Assembly (NCBI RefSeq): GCF_026914265.1
Contig: NC_069135.1
Span: 32,986,756 to 33,050,755, forward strand
Direction of reading: 5' to 3'
Source of the DNA: Mya arenaria
Taxonomy: Eukaryota; Mollusca; Bivalvia; Myida; Myidae
Length of the DNA: 64,000 nt
Shown here: positions 34,125 to 46,515 of the stretch, piece by piece
Position numbering within the stretch: the first letter of the stretch is position 1
How the letters are laid out: each line of letters starts with the position of its first letter
The notes under the pieces: model-generated
Seen by the model: the letters and a program-made list of their open reading frames with translations, nothing else
What the model was told of the DNA's origin: nothing
Databases searched by the model: none
Position numbers and translations under genes: made by a program

Positions 34125-36796
34125 GTAGGTGGACGTGCATTATTAAAATGACCGAATCATTACATTTTAACAATTCCAAAAGGCGTAGTTCATTTATAGC
34201 TACGTCGCATAGGGTTTATTCCCAAACGGCGCGGTAAAAATACAGTTTAATCGACAGCATTGCTGTACGCCTGAGTTCTTTATAAATTAATTACCATTTG
34301 ATATTGGGCTAGGCGGCTTTTCAAGCGTTTCACATACCTTTCTGTCCGTGTCTTGTTACAGTGTAAGCATTATGTTTCTTTATTTTTTAGATAACCTGTG
34401 CCAAAAAACCTTCGAATATCCCTGGTCAACAGGTAAATACGATAGTTTTTCACTAAAATAACCCCCCAACGTTTTTAAGCGAAAAGAACTTATATATTTT
34501 TAAATATAAACAAATATTGACCGTTAGAATACAACCTACATTTTCAGCCAATGAGATTGCAGATAGGCTATGCTCACTCCGCCCATTCTTAATCATGAAG
34601 AATTTTCTTCATATCATCTAACCATTACTTAACAGGTGTAATGGTATTAGTAAAATAAAATAAATTGGCTTATAAAACCCTCTCTTCAACCATTAGTTAA
34701 AATCCTGCCTTAAACAAATTTTCATCTTCTATTCAGAGTACATGTCCGAGCGTCAACCACTGGTTAGAACAATACGCGGCTCGTGTACGGCAGACGTCGG
34801 ATTCTGTCCTACCGGAAGTTGCCGCTACAACCTCTACAGACACAAAAAGTGCCCTGATGACGGTGTTGTTTGTCCAAAGTACAGGACAGAGGTCGTTGAT
34901 TGTGGAGTTTTTGGACAGCTTAAGGTACAGGTTGTAGACAAATGTGTTTGTTGTGCTGACAAGGGAGTCTTTATTCAGGGACTCGTTAAAGACGGGAATA
35001 GCGGAGAGCCTCTGCAGAAAATGACGGTTCTTTGGAAAGGCAAACAGGTCGACATTACCACAGCAACGGGCAACTTTGAGTTTCTTATTGGCTCTGATGT
35101 TAGACAAGTTGTTATTTTAGTAAAAGATAAAAACGCCGACGGCGGATACGGCGAATACGCCGACGCTGTGAAAACCATAGACATTCCTATCGGATTTAGA
35201 GGGCCAGTAAACGTTGAAATCCCGATGTTAAAAAGAGCTGCACCTGTCTCGGTAGATCCAACCATCGATACTGCTTTAGAACTGTTACCCGGATCAAATG
35301 TTGCCAAAATGGTTATAAAGGCAAACTCGGTAAAAGACGCAAATGGTAACGTGTACGATCAGAAGGTACTCGTACGAATAACGTCAATCAATGTCTCCGT
35401 GGCGGAGACAGACGATATTCTCCCTGGTCGGTTTCTGACGGCCGACAATGACCAGCTGGTCTCGGATCTTGTTTTTGAACCAGTGATTACGACGGCGGAC
35501 GGTGAGACACTGTTTGTCGAAGCCTTAATCCAGGTCAATGCCGAGATGTTGCTGTGGGATATGAACGGAAAAACAGGCCGCTGGGAAAAGGTTAAAACCA
35601 GTCGTAATACTAAGGCAGATTCGGCAGCACCAAGTCGGAAAGCCAGACAGATACAGTTGACGGATGAGTTCTTGATCCAGATCAACTCTGGAAACTGGTA
35701 CAATATCGACAAGATACCCGGTGCGCCACGATGTTACTTCAAAGCTCGTGTAGTTTATGAAAACCCCGCTGAGGCCAATTTGCCTGCTGCCTTTCGGCCA
35801 ACAGTTGTTGCTTTCACACCAAATAACGAGAGATTGCGATTGTACCACCCATTCACCACAGATCCTGCTAACGAATGTTTTGAAGTACGCTGTCTTGATT
35901 TCAACTCGGCTAATCCCACCAATGTTCTCACAGGTCTAATCAGTTACACCGCATATGAAAGTGTTTCTGTCGGCGGTGTCAACATTCCATTGGTCACAGC
36001 ATTGAAGGCCAAACAACTCACCGATTACATTCCTCCCATCCAAGGACCACATTCGTCCATTTTCTACGAAAGACTGCTTCCAGTTAAAGAACAGGTTTAC
36101 GTAAATTTCATTTCTGCAAACGACCACAGTCGGCCCTTTTATGCAGACAGAGCGGTTTGTGAAGCCACCAATGTTGCACAACCCGCATTTCACTTTTATA
36201 AGCCTGCGCTACCTAGCTACGATCCGATCCCTGACGATACTGAGCTATGTACAGCCCGGATCGCCTTGCACAGCTGGACCGCGGGATTCATAGATGTTCT
36301 GACTGATCTGGCTACTTTGCCGTCTTTGACCGCCACCAGCGTTTGGACGTCTGGTAGCAATAACTACTTCTATACAAATACTGCTACCTTGCAAATAGCC
36401 ACGGACGCTGCTGGCGTCGACTTTGTCCAAGTTTGTATTACATATCGTTGCAGCAAACCAGATGAGCCAACTACAGTTTACCTTGACATTGACATCCCGT
36501 GGATCGACTCAACAAATGGAAGTACGGACAGTACAATCGCCCACCCGGCCTTCGTATGTAACGGCAGGTGTAACGGCTCACTGTGCTCTCAATTCAGCGA
36601 TGTAGTCTCACAAAACCCGCTTTCTGATTTTGAAGGAGCTTTCCAAGTACCGGAAGTTGCAGGTGCAACTGGACCCGACTTTTACGATGGTATCGATACC
36701 GATTGTGGTGAAAGAAATTCCACTGAAGCGTTTGCTTACGAGTTCTTTTGTTACACAAAATGGAGGGGTACTGCTGAGAATAGAGCTGCGGCTTGA
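34049..36796 (+). CDS. Secreted CILP-like extracellular matrix protein (3 coding exons, 725 aa)
   Basis: Join 34049-34124, 34391-34432, 34737-36796; both introns are GT-AG and split codons in phase 1. Residues 1-16 are a signal peptide (WLLPLVALVVA core). A Cys-rich segment follows (29-113), then a beta-type domain like the carboxypeptidase regulatory fold (about 115-180). At 340-343 RKAR is a furin-type R-x-x-R site placed, as in CILP, between the two halves of the precursor and just after the NGKTGRWEKV segment. The C-terminal half shows CILP landmarks: GNWYNID then CYFKARVVYE (about 359-381), ECFEVRC (419-425), CEATNVAQPAFHFYK, and a terminal Cys-containing segment. Vertebrate CILPs (~1,150-1,180 residues) also carry thrombospondin and Ig domains N-terminally; these are absent here. 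The expected location is extracellular matrix. Family call rests on motif order, not a search. Confidence 0.82.
34391..34432 (+). CDS. CILP-like 42-nt exon
   Basis: A tiny exon between acceptor TTTTTTAG (ending 34390) and donor GTAAAT (34433), coding for 14 residues including CQKTFEYPWST. It is phase 1 at both ends, so skipping it keeps the frame. Confidence 0.75.
34737..36796 (+). CDS. CILP-like main exon
   Basis: Acceptor TCTATTCAG ends at 34736 and the frame is open for 2,060 nt to TGA at 36794. The ATG at 34742 is internal, because the splice joint adds the signal peptide in frame. Base composition is clearly coding-like against the AT-rich flanks. Confidence 0.9.
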
Positions 36797-37101
36797 TGCA
36801 GTATTTTGATGATGTACATTGTAGTAATTATTGACGACAACATTATAAATCGATCGTCAAAGGAATAGGCGATGTGAATGATATTGTAACCTTAAATTGA
36901 ATACTACCTGGAATTTATTGAAAGTGAAATTTAAGAACTAAAATATTCTTCAATTGATGTTTACTTACGCAGCCTTTATTCCGAAGTTCATATTTGTACT
37001 GTGAATAAGCATAATAATTCTTAACATGTTTGTATGGTGTGTGTTTAAAATATCTGTTATAAAAAATCAGTTTGTTACTTTACTTGCCTTTAGTTTTAAT
37101 C

Positions 37102-37107
37102 AATAAA
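37102..37107 (+). terminator. Poly(A) signal of the CILP-like gene
   Basis: AATAAA lies 306 bases after the stop codon, the first canonical signal downstream on this strand. Confidence 0.6.
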
Positions 37108-40100
37108 TCATTTAAACATGTGATTTTTTGGCTCTTGTTTTAAGCCTTTTCGTTAACTTTATGTAAACAAACTAATTAAAAACAGTATTCATGCAAATCG
37201 CACTGACACTCAACCTTTCTGGGAGTATATTGTAGAAATGATATAAATTAAACGAAGGAAAACACACGGACAATATTAGCAAAGTTCACCTTAACCAAGA
37301 TCTTGTTTGGTTTATACAATATGTATTATATATAAGCACATCAAGCAAATACATAAATTACATACATGATAATTAAGGATTGCAAAGATAGTTTAGAGCT
37401 AATAATTATACCTCTCTCCTTATCTGTCATTTTATAAGGTATACAGTGTAAACAACATTTTACCGAAATTAAATACAGGGCTATGTAATTCAAAGGTTGA
37501 AATAGCTGTGTCACTTGTAAAAAGTAACAATATGTTTGTTGTTATAACGAAAGCACACATATGAGGCAGAAAACATATTTTCAGTACCATTCTTTTTTTT
37601 TAATTTGGCACGAAGGTATTAGAAAAGAATAAGATTAGTGGATATGAAGAAGAGCAAGAAGGAATCAAGTTAATGCCCGAAGATCTTGTTTAAAGCTGCA
37701 CTCTCACAGATTTACCGTTTTGACAATTTTTTTTTGTCTTGGAACGAGCCAATTTATGCGCAAATGCATGGAAACCAGTGATATAAGACTGCTGATAATT
37801 TAAGTTCAAAAAATGATGTTTTACGCATTTTTCTTAAACCGTTATTAAAGCTTTTAGCCATAAAATATTAATTTTCGAACGGAAATGTGGAACTTTAAAA
37901 AAGGCACTTTGATCAAGACCAAACACATGAGAGACGAGAGACCCACAACACCCGAGGCAACACACATAACACAAATATCAATATTGTTTACAGATTACTA
38001 TTATCAAAAATAAGTTGGAAATTCATTTAAGTTACGGATAACGTTTCTTCTTTATTTCAACTGAAATCAGAAATGAATTGACCGTGAATTGGGTTTTCAA
38101 TCCTTCAGTCAAAATAGAGTGTCTGCAAAATGTGTTTCAGTACAACATTTGCTTATTATTCCTCTTCACATTAAACCTTTTCATATGATACGAAAACAAA
38201 ACAGGGTCACCACGAATCAACATTTCACATCATTGTACATCTGATACAATAAGCAGATCTCTCCTGGTTACATCCCCATAACAAGTTTTTTTTATATAGT
38301 TTAATTCGGTAAGAAATGTCAAATCGTGATAATACAGTTAATTATTGATACACTAGCTAATCAATCAATATTCGAGCATTGTTATTTGTTGTTATTTTTT
38401 GCATTGGTGGTTTATAAATGAAATACTTCATGATAAGTTAAAAGCGGCGACTAAGTTCTTATTTGCTAAGATGAAAATTGACGTTTTGGAGGAATTAAAA
38501 ATTAACTAAAAGAACTATTGAAATTACGTATTTTGGGCAGATTTTATACATTGATTTTAAACACTTCTGTGTTTGGAAACGTTCAGTGAAAAATAGTGTA
38601 TAAATTGATTTGACTTCATAAGAACAGTCATGTTTAAAATCGACCTTTTAATAGATATATTATACGTCTGATTACACAACTATTCAAATCTTCTTCACAT
38701 TAATATCGATGATCTCTTCATGTCAGCAAATTCGATTACACATGTACGTAGATGTTATAATCGTAGAACTAAAAAAGCATGTTTTGTTATGATAAAAAGG
38801 TACCTATTTAAAAGAACACTAATTTAAATATATCGATGCTTGAGACAGAAAACATCATGAACCGTTCCGATGTTGGCACTATGTTTCTAAAAATATATCG
38901 ATAATTACTACATGTATAACAACTTGTCAAAGTATTCCGAAACGTTTAAGAAACGCACGCATTGAATAAAAAGGTTATAATAAAAAGATGCACTTTTACT
39001 CCCAAATACGATTGACCACAATTAATACAATTGTTTTAATATATCAAAAAGGATTAATAAATGTCGAAAACAACGCAAAACTATAGACCTTCGCAATAAT
39101 TAAAAAAACCTGCCGAAGATGTACTCTGAAACTTGATACACATTTTACCAGGAACAGTATGCAATTGATGACAGAAAGGGAGGAGAACTGGCCTCCGTCT
39201 GCGGTTCTCTTGCTGAAAACGTATTATGTATTCAGAATTTGTCAGAGCAATAATGATTCCCGGGTAGTTGGCATCTTGTTTATCGTTAATCACAGTCGAT
39301 GTTTAAAAGAACTCAGAACTATATTACCTTTAACCGCATTACACTCGGTATAACACTGTTTTCCGGCACAACAAACACTCGGCCACCAACGCCTAGAAAG
39401 GGACTAGACGCCAGATGATACCATTGCAAGAAAAGAAGGAAATTGTCATATAATTGATATTGTTCCGTACAACGCATTGAATCTTATTTACTGACTTTAT
39501 CACATCGCTTAAGACACATGTATCTTTCGCAGTTTTTGCATATGAAATAGTGAAATATACTGGGTTTGTCTACCACATAAATTGCGTCGGTATATATATA
39601 TATATATATATATATACTAATAACGGGACCTTCACATGCTAAATATACACAGTATAAACTGGGAAACCAGTTTGCGCTTTTTGAAACGGGTAAACTCAAT
39701 TGAGACAGCGATACAATATTATTTTAATCATGAGAAACTGGTCTGGTTTAGTCCACATTCATATTAAACATATGAGGTTTCCAGCCCATGCACACACTCT
39801 GCCATCGGCACTCGAGTCAATGCCAGTTTCCTCATTATCCTTATTGCCCGTAAGCGGACCTGGGAAATGACTAGAGGCACTGGCAGCCATGTGAACGCGG
39901 CAAACATCTGACGTCAAAGGAACATGACATATGTCCTTAAAACCTCGTTGGATAGATAGCCAATAATACTCAGGCCTTTGTGACTTGATAGCCTTAAGAA
40001 TCTTACATATTTTCATGAAGACCTTCTTATGCAGTTTGGAAACATTTATAGCTTAAAAAATTAAAGAGCAAAGTATGAACACGAATATGATGCAAGATGG

Positions 40101-40138
40101 GGTGCCATTGTACTTTTAAATGAGTTTGATGTGCATTC
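37108..40138. other. Gene-free stretch with repeats
   Basis: About 37694-37915 is a dispersed repeat (GCTGCACTCTCACAGATTTA ... AAGGCACTTTGATCAA). About 38985-39080 is an inverted partial copy of the duplication in the CILP-like intron. (TA)n lies at 39591-39616. An 85-codon minus-strand frame (40016-39759) has fairly even composition but no recognisable domain or splice context. Confidence 0.5.
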
Positions 40139-40740
40139 ATATTTACACCTCAACTTCCATTCCTTAAATGAACTGCCTTTCGGCAATTGCGTTCATCAAT
40201 CGATGAACGCAACATCTTCGGATATGTTCGGATCGTAATTCATTGCATAACAATATACATGAAAGCTATTGATCTTGTTATTGGTTGTATTGTGTCAGCA
40301 GGTCCCGTAAAATATAGATCAACATTTTAGGAAGTGTTAGTTTATTATATTTTAAATATATTGGTGCCAGAAGTGTTTCAATTTTTACGTTTTAAAGTGA
40401 TTTCAAGTGGTTGATCTTTTCCCGCGTTATTGTGACGTCATTTGAAAAAAATGTTTCCGGTTATAGTCGGGTCGTTCTATTTACAGAATGGGTAAGAACG
40501 GATTACTGAAAAGTTTTCTTAAATGAAATTAAATAGTTTTTTGAACAATTCTTGAATGAAATAATGAACTATTGGTGTAAATATAAGGAATGAATGGCGG
40601 GGTTGATGTCATTATCGGGGATATGAACGCAATTGGGTTGGTCAAATTATGCGTGGAGTCCTTCAGACTCCACACACATTGACCAACCCAATTGCGTTCA
40701 TACCCCGATAATGACATCAACCCCGCAATTCATTCCTTAA
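40139..40740 (-). mobile_element. Hairpin-bearing ~600-bp element, copy B (inverted)
   Basis: Reverse complement of copy A over its full length, with few differences. The palindrome lies at 40584-40740 and ends CATTCCTTAA; the other end begins ATATTTACACC at 40139. Together with copy A it flanks the CILP-like gene. Confidence 0.85.
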
Positions 40741-41339
40741 TTGAATATACATGTATGACACTATTTATGATGTTAGACATATTTTGCCTGAGTTCAAGTG
40801 TTTAATGAAAGCCTAGCATAGAAAAAAATGGTATGAACACATTAACTATATTAAAGAGAATGAAAAAGAAAAAAAAACTAGCACTAGATAATTTTACAGT
40901 GAATGATATTGGTAAATGGCTTTGTACTTCTGATATCCAACAGCAATAGGGGTCATCCATCTGCATACCAAGTATGAAGTTTCCAGGGCCAAGTATTAAT
41001 ACGTTTTTGACCTTTAACATGTTGATCTTAAAATAAAAACAGCTCAATATAATATATTTATACTTGCGACATTATGCATATATGGAATTTTATGTTGATG
41101 CATCACACTTTTTTCTGCTATGCTAATATGTACGAGTTGCGAAGTATTTGTATTTAAACACACAATCTTGTCTAATGTTTCGATAACTAAAATACACACA
41201 TGTTATCTGGTCTGATAAGATGTTATATTCAATAAAAATTAATTTTCTAAAAGTTCAAAAAAGAGTCAGGAAACATACAGTTTTCATGTTTTGCAATGTA
41301 TGCAAATAATAATGCTCATTTAGTTAAACATATAAATTG

Positions 41340-41620
41340 CTGTATAAAAATGAATACATGGTCGGTGTATAAAACGAATTCAGGGTCGTTGAATTAAGAT
41401 ATTGGATTATCGTGTGTTATAAAAGCTCTCTTGATTGATTTTTGATCATATATTTTAATGGCTTCAGAGAGCCATACAATAAAGATTTTCTTTTGATATA
41501 TTGTTTTTTTTCAATCAATATTTTCTTTTGATATATTTTTTCAACTAGGATTTTATAACTATAATTATGCTGTGGTGGAATTGCTGTAACAATGCCAATG
41601 CATATATACTATTTGTAAAG
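41340..41620. repeat. Dispersed repeat, direct copy of 60000-60220
   Basis: Shared landmarks in the same order: ATACATGGTCG.TGTATAAAAC, TCG.TGAATTAAGATAT, CATACAAT(A/T)AAGATTTTCT and an AATGCCAATGCATATA / AATACCAATGAATATG block. Confidence 0.65.
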
Positions 41621-42319
41621 GGTACCCCAAAGAAACGTTCAGAACAGGAAAAACATATGGTTACTTGTTATATCCCCTTCACATCATTTAAATCGGCTGT
41701 GTTGAAAGAGTTCCCCCTTTTGAATAGTCTGAAATAAAATAAAATAATCATGATATGTAATAAGTAGTTTTCGTTGTTTTGATGTTGTTTGTTGATAACA
41801 ATGGTATATGCAACATTGTCAATGTCATGATGTTAGAAAGAGGGAGAGGTAGTATGTATAACTGCTGAAGCTTTAAATGAGACGGAATATGAAGTAGATG
41901 CTGAAATCCGAGGCAAAATCGGGGATCTTGTGTCACAGCCGAAAGTATTAATACATGAGGTAAGACTTTTATCTTCATGCTAGGGAAACTGAACATAGTA
42001 TAAATCCACAAATGAAAGCTATTTTGTATTTATGTAGTGAAGGTTTTCAATTTGTTTCGATGTACAATTTGAATGTTTTATTTTTAAATTGGTATACCTT
42101 TAATGATTAATATTCACATATAAACAGTCTGTCAAATACAATAGACAATGTCACCAAAATAATTTCTTACGGAAAAACCTTTTTGCCTAAAAGCCGGTAA
42201 ACAGAATCGTTAGCCAGATCAAAGGGTTAAGTAGATTTCTACGAAATCAGCTTCCTTATGCCTCCGTCAGTTAGTTTAAACGTTATATATTTTACAACGA
42301 TTGTGAAGAAAGCTATAAT

Positions 42320-42560
42320 AGCTTATTGTAAGTCACTCTCGTTGGCACGGTGTTGCGAGAGAGTGTGGTCATGTGATTTGGGGGAAACCGGAGTGCCCGG
42401 AGAAAACACACTTGTCCACAAACCACAAACCAAACTCGCTTGCGCCCTGGCCGGGAATCGAACCCAGGTCGCCTTGGTGAGAAGCGAGTGCGCTGTTCAC
42501 TATTCTGACAATATAAAAGTTGGCTGTCAACTATTTCTTTCAACATAGAATGTCTCATAG
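42320..42560 (-). mobile_element. SINE-like repeat with conserved GGAAACCGGAGTGCCCGGAG core
   Basis: On the minus strand a B-box-like GGTTCGATTCCCGG lies inside a tRNA-like segment (GCGCACTCGCTTCTCACC). The GTTTTCTCCGGGCACTCCGG core follows. This core is widespread in invertebrate genomes (recall), but I cannot assign the family. Short frames over it are spurious. Confidence 0.55.
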
Positions 42561-44110
42561 AATGTAAAAACAAAATACATGTGTACACTTAATTTGTAAC
42601 TGAAACATTAAGGAACTATGTTACCCTTGTGTTAGCTATATAACCTCACTTTCAATTGATATTAAAAGAAAAGTAAACCCTTAAATATGATATATCATCA
42701 GTGAATTACAGCTCCATTCAACTTTACACACATTATATGTTCCCCAATATTGATATCTTTATCCAATAAAATTTGAAACACTTTTCCCATTTAAATCATA
42801 AAAAGCTGATGAATGCATTGATTTAATGCAAGTACATGTATGTTAAAATCACCAAACTTTCACCAGATATTTCGATAAGCAAAACTTTTTCTTAAGTTTT
42901 AGGAGATAATCAGCTACCATATAATGCATTCTTTGACCGCTTTTTTTCAAAATCAGTTTTTATTGGTGTTTCTTTTTTTATAAATCCGTAATGGTCAAAA
43001 CGACCTTTGTCTTTATGAGTTCCCTTTTCAAATTTTTCCAAATTCTCAATTAATTTTAATTACATTATCATGGAATGTCAGCAGAAATATTGCACAGAAA
43101 GTATTAACGCAAACAGGAATGACTGCACGAATTTTGAACTGTATTTGCTATTTTTATTTCAGAAAAGTGTAAGTTAACCAATTGGAAAATTGATTCAGTG
43201 CATAATACCATCAATACTATGATACTTATCTTAAAGTTAAAGCAAATCTCCGAGTTAACAGTGCGTTAGTATTAAACAAAAGTTCTTATAAATTGATACG
43301 AAAGTCTTGTAGATACCAATAAAGAATTGGAAACATGTTTTGTGATATTGATCCTTTATATTTTGTTATTTGTACGATAAAAATCATTGTATGACAACCA
43401 TCGTAACTGATTTTATTTGTATTTTACTTCACGTTTAAATTGTGATTTACATGGCACATATTGCAAATAGAAGTTATCTTATCTTATTGGCATATACATT
43501 TCAATATCACCTTCATTATGACATCTGGCACCTCGAATATTGTCTTTATTTTATATGAAATACATAAACAAAATATAGCGGAATCAAAGGCTTTTTTAAA
43601 TTACAAAACTGATCGAGTATCTTTTGGGCCATTATGCAGTACAATATCTGTTCTTGTCTGAGCCACGCATACGCTATTTTATTCAGCGAGCGTTGGTAAC
43701 ACAGGGGCAGGTTGCGTTGCTTTGACACACCACGCCCCCGCCCGTTTTGGGGTTTTTTTACCAATTTTTTTTTATCAATTTTTAGTAAGAATATGGTGGA
43801 GTAACTGTAATTTGTGATAATTGGCAAAAACAAATAATATTTTTTATTTTATTATCTTTGTAAAGGGTGACGACTTGACCCTGAATTTCCATATATTTGC
43901 CGACATGACCCTGTTTAAGAACCAAACTCTACATTTTTGGACTTTCCTTGTAGAGTTAGTGTCAATCTTTAAGAAAATGTACAGCTTTAACGAAAACAAA
44001 TGCAATTTCCAACCCGAATTTCCTAAAACATGTTACTCGACGAATCAACTACCCGCTAATTTCACCGAAATTTTCCAGACTAAAAGACTTTAAACTAGTA
44101 TGTAGACCTC
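42561..44110. other. Gene-free stretch
   Basis: AT-rich sequence with short unrecognised frames (43461-43833, 43821-44093). I see no array or paired inverted repeat. Confidence 0.4.
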
Positions 44111-44127
44111 GATTTGACTTGTATCCG

Positions 44128-44545
44128 GTTAGTAGAGCTAGGGCAGAACGGTATCCGCCAGGAAGAACTCGATCAAAACGGTATCAGGCAGGTAGAGCTA
44201 AATTATATCGGCAACCAGTAGGAACAGCTAAATCAGGACGGTTACCAGAAGGTAGAGCTGGATTACAACGGTCACCAGCAGGAAGAGCTCTATCAGAACA
44301 GTAACCGCCATGAGACCTCGATCAGACCTGTAACAGGTAGGTAGCGCTATTTCTGAACGGTGACCAGCAGGAAGAGCTCGATCAGATAGAAAACCGGCAA
44401 TAAGTGCTGGATAAGACCTATTATTAGTAGGTAGAGCTGGATCAGAACGGTAACTAGCAGGTTGACTTCGATCAGAACATCGACCAGTATGTCTAGCTCG
44501 ATCAGAACGATAACCAGCAGGAAGAAAACGATCAAATTGTAGGGT
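44128..44545. repeat. 30-bp minisatellite, about 14 diverged copies
   Basis: Units run G(T/A)AGAGCTNGATCAGAACGG followed by TNACCAGCAG. Odd and even units differ (GTAGAGCT versus GAAGAGCT), suggesting a 60-bp dimer origin. One 29-bp unit near 44311 breaks the 10-residue reading frame. A lone unit recurs at about 44972-45000. Confidence 0.85.
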
Positions 44546-45002
44546 CCCGGCTTCCAAAAAAAATCTATTCTTTGTTATATGTATAGTTTCTCCAATTCAC
44601 CAGTTTATTTTGAATTTTCACTTTGTCTGTTGATTAAACACCAGAAAATCATATCAAGATATTTTCGTTCTTCTCCTATCATCATGTCTTTACATTCACT
44701 ATCTATAACATCCATGTGAAACAGTCATGGTCGAATCTCTGGGGTCATCTCTAAATCCATCCACCCAAGAAACAGGTCCTGCACTGCAAAATATCATTTA
44801 AACCCACATTAATGTCTTCAAATATGATAAAAATCATTTGTAAACATGAAAATACATACAGTATAAGAATGCAATGTACACATCATCAAATGCTATTTCA
44901 GTGGGGGACAATCATTTTTTAAAGAACTACGTGAAGTGACCCAGACGCATTTCGATGTGGGCCGACACCGTAGGTAGAGCTCGCTAAGAACGGTAACAAA
45001 TT

Positions 45003-46515
45003 GGTACAATCAAAATCTTTATTTCCTCCTAAAAGGAGATATGCATACATATGTACAAATATATATATATATCTAATTTCTAAAGCATTTCAAAGAAACA
45101 TATCAGCAATGTGTAATTACAAATAAATAATAATAATAATAACTATTACAAATAACGTGTGACCATACATAATCCCAATTAGTGGGCATCGTCATCATAC
45201 AGCAATACAATATGTTCGTAACAATTTACACACATGCCAGTCACTAATAAATTGGAACGATATCAGGAGAAAGTCCTTATTGTCATTATTGTCAAGCAGT
45301 GGCGCTAAAGGTGCACCCATCAGTTTCATAGTAAACATGGATTCGTCCAATTGAAGTATTTCTGATACAAACTCAATGCCGAAACATGAAATAGCGCACA
45401 CATATTTAGTTCGCAATTCAGTTGTTGCTGCACATTCGCTGACTAGGTGAACAATTTTGTCCGTGGTTTGGACATTACAGATTTGACAAAGTGTTAGAGA
45501 GTCAAGTCGACAGCTGCGACACCATTGTTTTACAACCTCGTGCATAATGTTTCTCTGAGCAGCACGACAACACGTCCTGCACACAATTGACGGAGAGATA
45601 GTTGGTTGTAAAATTCTGAAGCGAGCAAAGTCAGAGTCTGTCATAATTCTGTATCTCCACATTTCAGTCTCGTATCTATACACTAATTGCTTGACAGTTC
45701 TTTTCCATACATACTTACTCGGCAATGTTGTCGGATCTACTAAAACATTGTTAATAACAGAATGAAGATCGTATTTACAGAGTGTGTTACAAATATCTGG
45801 AATAAAACCATACTTTATGGTAGTGTTACAAGATATGAATGACAAATATCTGCGTATAAAAATATTTCGACATGTACTTTTACAATCAAGGCTTAATATC
45901 TTGTGTAAAAACACAAGTTTCCTAATAATCACATCGCAGGTAAGCTTTTGCAGTCCAACCATTGCTTCACACATATCTGATCTTGTCGAAATATGAAAAC
46001 CGTGTATTTTTTTTAACAATGAAATGCTGAAATTTGTCAATAGTATACATGTTATGCGCAGTAAGATTACACCATAATTCACAACCATAAAGAGCTATAG
46101 GCTTGATTATTTTCTTGTAAAGATCGGCGCTTACCAAAGGGTTTTACTCCAAAAGGGTGGACACCCTGTGCAGCCATAGAAAAAAATGCATTTTTAGCCT
46201 TTTGCAGTCTTTCCTGAATTCTTAACGAAAACTTTAAATTGGAATCCTGTCTAATTCCTAAGTGGTTTACATTGTCTGCTTGATCTATACATATATCTCC
46301 ATAAAGGATTCCTACAACTGGTATCGTCCTTTTACTTGTAAAGGCCACAACGCTTGATTTGGCTACGCTTATATCAATTTTCCAGTCTTTGCAATAAAAG
46401 TACACAATGTCTATTAACTTCTGGAGGTAAAGGGGGGTAACTGCAATCAGTGCTATATCGTCCGCGAATGATGGGTTACCTGCCTTGACTGAAAGATATT
46501 CAGTTCGATATTTTA
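45003..46515 (-). mobile_element. 5'-truncated CR1/L2-like LINE with frameshifted reverse transcriptase
   Basis: The minus strand begins near 46515 with NPSFADDIALIAV (46458-46469 encodes FADD, the RT catalytic box). It continues through KSSVVAF.SKR and NHLGIRQDSNLKFS (46405-46140), then the C-terminal region to about 45195. A Cys-His segment CQICNVQTTDKIVHLVSEC lies near 45470. At least two frameshifts (about 46120-46140, and the A run near 46008) break the frame. The 3' end has AATAAAGATTTTGATTG at about 45005-45025. It is dead. Confidence 0.85.

Noticed and set aside
33817-34128. 103-codon poly-Ile/Tyr frame
   Set aside because: Reads through the ATT microsatellite; the real coding start is the ATG at 34049 in another frame.
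34975-36430. Several 60-124 codon frames on both strands
   Set aside because: Shadows of the CILP-like main exon.
42258-42588. Coding frames on both strands
   Set aside because: They cover a SINE-like dispersed repeat with a tRNA-like segment.
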